Of a stretch of 64,000 nucleotides of DNA, positions 59,676 through 64,000 are shown in pieces. The notes under the pieces were generated by a model, which made no database searches, had not been told where the DNA came from, and saw nothing but the letters and a program-made list of their open reading frames with translations. The stretch comes from Salinicoccus halodurans (GTDB lineage: Bacteria; Bacillota; Bacilli; Staphylococcales; Salinicoccaceae): the NCBI RefSeq assembly GCF_900114445.1, contig NZ_FOTB01000001.1:616937-680936 (forward strand). The letters are read 5' to 3'. A program made the position numbers and the translations under genes. Position 1 is the first letter of the stretch, and each line of letters begins with the position of its first letter.

Positions 59676-61094
59676 ATGGCCCATGAATATGATTTAGTAG
59701 TTCTCGGCGGAGGAACAGCAGGATATGTGGCGGCAATCAAAGCCAGCCAACTTGGTTTGAAAACTGCAGTCGTAGAGAAAAGCAAGCTTGGGGGCACCTG
59801 TCTGCACAAAGGGTGCATACCGACAAAAAGCATGCTGAAATCCGCCGAAGTGGCAAATACGATTAAAAACGCAGAGCGATATGGTATAGAATCCTTTGTC
59901 CCTTCCATTTCCATGGAAAAGATAATCAGCCGTAAAAATGATGTCGTTGAACGGATGCACGGTGGTATCAAACAACTTATGAAGAAAAACAAAATAGATG
60001 TATTCAATGGATACGGGCGCATACTGGGACCATCCATCTTCTCTCCTATGGCAGGAACGATTGCTGTTGAAAACCCTGAAGATGAAGAAGCTGAAAGTGA
60101 GATACTTGTGAACCAAAATGTACTGATTGCATCAGGGTCTTATCCAAGAGCGCTCCCCTTCCTGCCGTTTGATGGAAAGGTCGTGCTCTCCAGTGATGAT
60201 ATGATGTCACTCAGCACAGTGCCCGGGAAAATGGCTGTTGTGGGAGGCGGCGTCATCGGTCTTGAATTTGCAAGTCTGCTTGCGGATCTTGGATCTGAAG
60301 TGACTGTCATGGAAGCAGGTGATCAAATCATCCCTGCAGAAGATAAAGACATCGCCAGCCATCTTAAAAAAGCTCTGGAAGATAAAGGCATCGAATTTAT
60401 CACAGGCCTCTCACTCGACTCAGATTCTGTACAACGCTCTGCCTCCTCCATCACTTTTGATACAGATGGTAAAAGCAGAACATTTGATAAAGTCCTTGTT
60501 TCCATCGGGCGAGCACCGAATGTCGATGATATCGGCCTTTCGAATACCAAAATCCAATTGGAAAATGGTTTTATAGCAGCAGATGAGCATTATCAGACAA
60601 AAGATAAAAATATATATGCGGTTGGTGACGCCATCGGCAACCTTCAGCTTGCCCACGTAGCAACAAAAGAGGCGATGATCGCCGTAGAACATATGGTAGA
60701 CAGTAATCCATTCCCACTTGATTACAGAACTGTACCAAGATGTATATATACTTCACCTGAAACAGCATCGGTAGGCTACACTGAAAAGGAACTGAAAGAA
60801 GAAGACAGGGAATACAAAGCACATAAAGTACCGCTTGCAGCCATCGGCAAAGCTGTGATTGCAGGGGGCGAAAAAGGGTTCGGAAAAATAATAGTGGACC
60901 CTGCTACAAAAGATATCCTTGGCGTTTCAATCGTCGGACCCGGTGCAACGGAACTGATTAATGAGGCTGCACTGGCAAAATTCCTGGATGCCTCGTCACT
61001 TGAACTTGGAATGTCGGTCCATGCCCATCCTTCCATAGGGGAAGTGCTGATGGAACTCGGACTCGATGCAGACGGGATAGCAATACATGTTTAA
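59676..61094 (+). CDS. lpdV: dihydrolipoyl dehydrogenase of the branched-chain 2-oxoacid complex (E3)
   Basis: 472 residues. FAD motif VLGGGTAGYVAAI (about 9-21), redox disulfide GGTCLHKGCIPTKS (about 39-52), NAD motif AVVGGGVIGLEFAS, second FAD motif YAVGDAIG, and catalytic HAHPSIGE at the C-terminus. It reoxidises the lipoyl group of BkdB. GGAGTGAAA precedes the ATG. Confidence 0.95.
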   Translation: MAHEYDLVVLGGGTAGYVAAIKASQLGLKTAVVEKSKLGGTCLHKGCIPTKSMLKSAEVANTIKNAERYGIESFVPSISMEKIISRKNDVVERMHGGIKQLMKKNKIDVFNGYGRILGPSIFSPMAGTIAVENPEDEEAESEILVNQNVLIASGSYPRALPFLPFDGKVVLSSDDMMSLSTVPGKMAVVGGGVIGLEFASLLADLGSEVTVMEAGDQIIPAEDKDIASHLKKALEDKGIEFITGLSLDSDSVQRSASSITFDTDGKSRTFDKVLVSIGRAPNVDDIGLSNTKIQLENGFIAADEHYQTKDKNIYAVGDAIGNLQLAHVATKEAMIAVEHMVDSNPFPLDYRTVPRCIYTSPETASVGYTEKELKEEDREYKAHKVPLAAIGKAVIAGGEKGFGKIIVDPATKDILGVSIVGPGATELINEAALAKFLDASSLELGMSVHAHPSIGEVLMELGLDADGIAIHV

Positions 61095-61110
61095 GGAGGA
61101 CAATCGCTTG

Positions 61111-62103
61111 ATGGATTTTAAAGAAGTGGGTCTCGATAAAGAAGACCTTAAAAAAATGTACCGTACAATGCTTCTTGCCAGAAAACTTGATGAAAGAATG
61201 TGGCTTTTGAACAGGGCGGGAAAACTGCCTTTTGTCATTTCCTGCCAGGGTCAGGAAGCAACACAGGTAGGTGCAGGATATGCACTGAATAAGGAAGTGG
61301 ATGTAATCAGTCCTTATTACAGGGATTTGGCACTAGTGACTCATTTCGGGATGACACCGGAGGAAACAATGCTTTCCGCTTTTGCCAAACAGGGTGATAT
61401 TTCCAGCGGCGGCAAGCAGATGCCTTCCCACTTCAGCAAAAAGGAAAATAACATTCTGACCCAGGGGTCATGTGTTGCAACACAAGTGTTGCATGCTGTG
61501 GGAGCGAGCTTCAAGTTCAAGATGGACAATGAAAAGCGCGTCGCTGTAACTACGCTCGGCGAGGGTTCGTCCAACCAGGGAGATTTCCACGAAGGCCTGA
61601 ACTTTGTAGGGGTACATAATCTGCCCTTCATATGCATCATCGAGAACAATAAATATGCCATCAGCGTTCCGGCAAGCCTTCAATATGGTGCAGATAAACT
61701 TTCTGACCGTGCGGTCGGTTACGGGATGCACGGCGAACACATTGACGGCAACGACCCAATCGCCGTATATAAAGCAGTTAAAGAGGCCAGGGATCGCGCC
61801 GTCAATGGAGAAGGTGGAACATTGATCGAAGCGATGTCAACAAGACTTACTGCACATTCTTCAGATGATGATGACTCATACCGCGGAAAGACTGAACGTG
61901 AAGGAATCAAAGAAGAGGACTGCCTTATCAAATTCAAAGAATACATGATGGAACATGAGGTTGCTGAAAATGCCTGGTTCAATGAATTGGATGCAGAACT
62001 CAAAAAACAAGTGACAGATGCAACGAAAACAGCTGAGAAAGCACCTTATCCGATGGCTTCAGAAGCATTGACAAACGTGTACGAGGAGGTAAACCATGGC
62101 TAA
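61111..62103 (+). CDS. bkdAA: branched-chain 2-oxoacid dehydrogenase E1 alpha
   Basis: 330 residues. TPP-binding motif GEGSSNQGDFHEGLN (about 158-172) to NNKYAISVP; phosphorylation-loop-like STRLTAHSSDDD. AAGGAGGA lies upstream; a TTG at 61108 directly precedes ATG 61111 and is equally well spaced, so the N-terminus may gain one residue. Overlaps bkdAB by eight bases. With E1 beta it decarboxylates 2-oxoisovalerate and relatives. Confidence 0.94.
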   Translation: MDFKEVGLDKEDLKKMYRTMLLARKLDERMWLLNRAGKLPFVISCQGQEATQVGAGYALNKEVDVISPYYRDLALVTHFGMTPEETMLSAFAKQGDISSGGKQMPSHFSKKENNILTQGSCVATQVLHAVGASFKFKMDNEKRVAVTTLGEGSSNQGDFHEGLNFVGVHNLPFICIIENNKYAISVPASLQYGADKLSDRAVGYGMHGEHIDGNDPIAVYKAVKEARDRAVNGEGGTLIEAMSTRLTAHSSDDDDSYRGKTEREGIKEEDCLIKFKEYMMEHEVAENAWFNELDAELKKQVTDATKTAEKAPYPMASEALTNVYEEVNHG

Positions 62104-63079
62104 AATATCCTACCTGCAGGCGATTAAAGAAGCACTCGATTATGAGATGGGCCAGGATGAAAATGTATTTGTCCTCGGTGAAGATGTCGGTAAGAAAGGC
62201 GGCGTTTTCAAAGTGACAGAGGGCTTGCAGGAAAAATACGGCGAACTCAGATGCTTGGATACTCCTCTTGCAGAATCCAATATTGTAGGGACGAGTATTG
62301 GTGCGGCTATGATGGGAAAACGTCCCGTTGCTGAAATTCAGTTTGCTGAATACATTCTTCCTGCAACAAATCAGATACTTAACGAAGCTGCAAAAATAAG
62401 GTACCGCTCTAATGGAGACTGGAATTGTCCAATGGTGATCCGCTCACCTTTTGGTGGTGGGATCCATGGTGCTCTTTACCATTCGCAGTCAATAGAGACA
62501 ATATTCACATCGACTCCCGGACTCAAAGTGGTCATACCATCTACACCTGCTGATGCAAAGGGTTTACTTATCTCAGCAATCAGAGATAATGACCCGGTGC
62601 TTTTCTTCGAACATAAAAAAGCGTACCGGCTGCTGAAAGAAGAAGTGCCGGAAGGAGACTACACTGTGCCGATAGGCAAGGCCGATGTAAAACGCGAAGG
62701 TGACGATATTACCGTCATCACTTACGGTCTGTGTGTAAATTACGCACTTCAGGCGGCTGAACGTCTGTCGAAAGACGGCTATGAAGCAGAAATTCTCGAC
62801 CTTAGAACTGTATACCCGCTGGATAAGGAAAGCATCATTAAAGCTGCATCCAAAACAGGCAAGGTACTGCTTGTGACTGAAGACAATCTGGAAGGCAGTG
62901 TGATGAGCGAAGTATCTGCCATCATAGCAGAGAACTGTCTCTATGATCTTGATGCCCCGGTCATGAGACTGGCCGGACCGGATGTGCCGTCGATGCCTTA
63001 TTCGCCACCGATGGAAGATTTATTCATGGTCAATCCAGAAAAGATTGAAGCTAAAATGAAAGAACTTGCAGAGCATTAA
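62096..63079 (+). CDS. bkdAB: branched-chain 2-oxoacid dehydrogenase E1 beta
   Basis: 327 residues, transketolase-like. FVLGEDVGKKGGVFKVT, DTPLAESNIVG and RSPFGGGIHGALYHSQS are conserved; the C-terminal domain has VTEDNLEGSVMSEV. GAGGAGG within bkdAA precedes the ATG. Confidence 0.95.
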   Translation: MAKISYLQAIKEALDYEMGQDENVFVLGEDVGKKGGVFKVTEGLQEKYGELRCLDTPLAESNIVGTSIGAAMMGKRPVAEIQFAEYILPATNQILNEAAKIRYRSNGDWNCPMVIRSPFGGGIHGALYHSQSIETIFTSTPGLKVVIPSTPADAKGLLISAIRDNDPVLFFEHKKAYRLLKEEVPEGDYTVPIGKADVKREGDDITVITYGLCVNYALQAAERLSKDGYEAEILDLRTVYPLDKESIIKAASKTGKVLLVTEDNLEGSVMSEVSAIIAENCLYDLDAPVMRLAGPDVPSMPYSPPMEDLFMVNPEKIEAKMKELAEH

Positions 63080-63094
63080 AAGGGGGATAGCATA

Positions 63095-64000
63095 ATGGAA
63101 GAAGTATTAATGCCCAAGCTGGGAGAAAGTGTAACTGAAGGTACGATTGAAAAATGGCTGGTTCAGCCTGGTGACACGGTTGAAGAATATGACGCATTGT
63201 GTGAGGTCCTTACAGACAAAGTCACGGCTGAAGTCCCTTCAGTGTTTGATGGCACCATCAAAGAGCTTCTAGTGGATGAAGGCGATACGGTTGAAGTCGG
63301 CACACCCATCTGCAGGATGGAAACGGAAGGGAATACCGAGTCTGAAGAACCTGCCTTACAGGAGGGAAACTCAGCAGAAGCACCTCCTGAGGAATTAAAA
63401 CCGGAACAGCATGCTGCACCTGAGAAAGTGAATGCGCCGAAAGGCGCCCGTATTTCACCGGTAGTCATGAGACTTGCCAGTGAAAACGGCATCAATCTCG
63501 AAGAAGTGGCCGGTACTGGCTTTGAAGGCAGGATCACCAAAAAAGATATTCTCAAAGTGATCGAAGAAGGTCCAGCCAGAACAGAAGGACCAAAACAGGA
63601 AGTACAAAGCACCAAAAGCCCAGAGCCTGCTCCGGAATCATCAGCACAGCAACCTGCTGCAGGTGAGGAAATTCCTGTTACAGGTGTCCGTAAGGCGATC
63701 GCGGGCAAGATGGTCCAATCCAGCCAGGAAATCCCGCATGCATGGCTGATGATGGAGGTTGATGCTACAAACCTCGTGAACGTAAGAAATAAACATAAAG
63801 CAGCTTTCAAAGAGAATGAAGGTTATAATCTCACCTTCTTCAGTTTCTTTGTTAAAGCGGTTGCTGAAACACTGAAGGAATATCCTATGCTTAACAGTTC
63901 ATGGCAGGGTGATAAGATTGTTGTCAATAAAGACATCAATATCTCCATAGCTGTCGCCGGTGATGACAAACTCTATGTACCGGTGATCAGAAACGCGGAT
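63095..64000 (+). CDS. bkdB: branched-chain 2-oxoacid dehydrogenase E2 (acyltransferase), 3' truncated by the window
   Basis: 302 codons visible and open at the right edge. N-terminal lipoyl domain (1-77) with the lipoylated lysine in VLTDKVTAEVPS (about 43), a Glu/Pro-rich linker, then the E1/E3-binding domain (RISPVVMRLASENGINL, GRITKKDIL). A second linker and the start of the catalytic domain (VTGVRKAIAGKM, IPHAWLMMEVD) follow. The catalytic HxxxD lies beyond the window. AGGGGGATAG precedes ATG 63095. It transfers the branched acyl to CoA, giving primers for branched fatty acids. Confidence 0.95.
   Translation, partial: MEEVLMPKLGESVTEGTIEKWLVQPGDTVEEYDALCEVLTDKVTAEVPSVFDGTIKELLVDEGDTVEVGTPICRMETEGNTESEEPALQEGNSAEAPPEELKPEQHAAPEKVNAPKGARISPVVMRLASENGINLEEVAGTGFEGRITKKDILKVIEEGPARTEGPKQEVQSTKSPEPAPESSAQQPAAGEEIPVTGVRKAIAGKMVQSSQEIPHAWLMMEVDATNLVNVRNKHKAAFKENEGYNLTFFSFFVKAVAETLKEYPMLNSSWQGDKIVVNKDINISIAVAGDDKLYVPVIRNAD

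Noticed and set aside
63163-63810. Minus-strand open frame of 215 codons
   Set aside because: Opposite the lipoyl and linker regions of bkdB; Ser/Ala-rich shadow translation caused by biased codon use.

Overview
The window is a chromosomal segment of a low-GC Gram-positive coccus of the Staphylococcaceae/Salinicoccus-Jeotgalicoccus group. Gene order and protein sequences follow Staphylococcus closely (sigA-trmK-nif3-cshB-nfo-zur operon-ispG-sodA-pbp3; comG-aroK-gcv; efp-acc-nusB-xse-ispA-dxs-argR-recN). Several loci are instead as in Bacillus or salt-tolerant relatives: a cytochrome c550 next to sigA, argGH inside the yqg cluster, and a branched-chain 2-oxoacid (bkd) operon with leucine dehydrogenase and butyrate kinase. 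All identifications come from reading the sequence; no database search was run.

Layout. 1-650: 5' end of glycyl-tRNA synthetase on the minus strand behind a glycine T-box. 650-7360: ccpN-ppsR (gluconeogenic control), dnaG-sigA (macromolecular synthesis), cccA, trmK, nif3. 7370-14930: ispH, cshB, nfo, a Zur-controlled zinc ABC importer with its own zur gene, ispG, and a DUF1189 membrane protein. 15000-18670: sodA, a lipoprotein, PBP3-like transpeptidase. 18700-23200: phosphate starvation operon pstSCAB-phoU behind PhoP-box-like repeats. 23300-27200: folate salvage ligase, rhomboid protease GluP, yqgQ, glucokinase, an SDR reductase. 27270-31250: argGH with a candidate ARG box, plus yqgW, yqgX and yqgY. 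31420-35040: complete comG pseudopilus operon. 35048-41060: aroK, a glycine riboswitch controlling gcvT-gcvPA-gcvPB, a rhodanese-like protein lacking the usual cysteine, and lipM. 41085-42803: minus-strand operon of lipoprotein, yqhQ and a small membrane protein. 42839-44229: the only clearly foreign segment. 44290-56420: pepQ-efp, accBC, yqhY-nusB-xseAB-ispA, dxs-tlyA, argR-recN, yqzF. 56490-64000: ptb-bcd-buk-lpdV-bkdAA-bkdAB-bkdB, the last gene running off the window.

The genes fall into linked themes: lipoate/glycine/2-oxoacid chemistry (gcv, lipM, bkd), isoprenoid synthesis by the MEP route (ispH, ispG, ispA, dxs), arginine synthesis with its repressor, and metal and phosphate homeostasis with recognisable operators.

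The most unusual feature is a 1.4-kb relic of an integrative element between the yqhQ operon and pepQ. It is bounded by a 24-bp perfect direct repeat and has paired GTCAC motifs near both ends. It carries a frameshifted C-terminal tyrosine-integrase fragment and a DUF4352-like lipoprotein gene whose start codon is out of frame. I see no CRISPR array, rRNA, tRNA or intact insertion sequence, and no convincing new defence or biosynthetic system. The remaining interest is regulatory.
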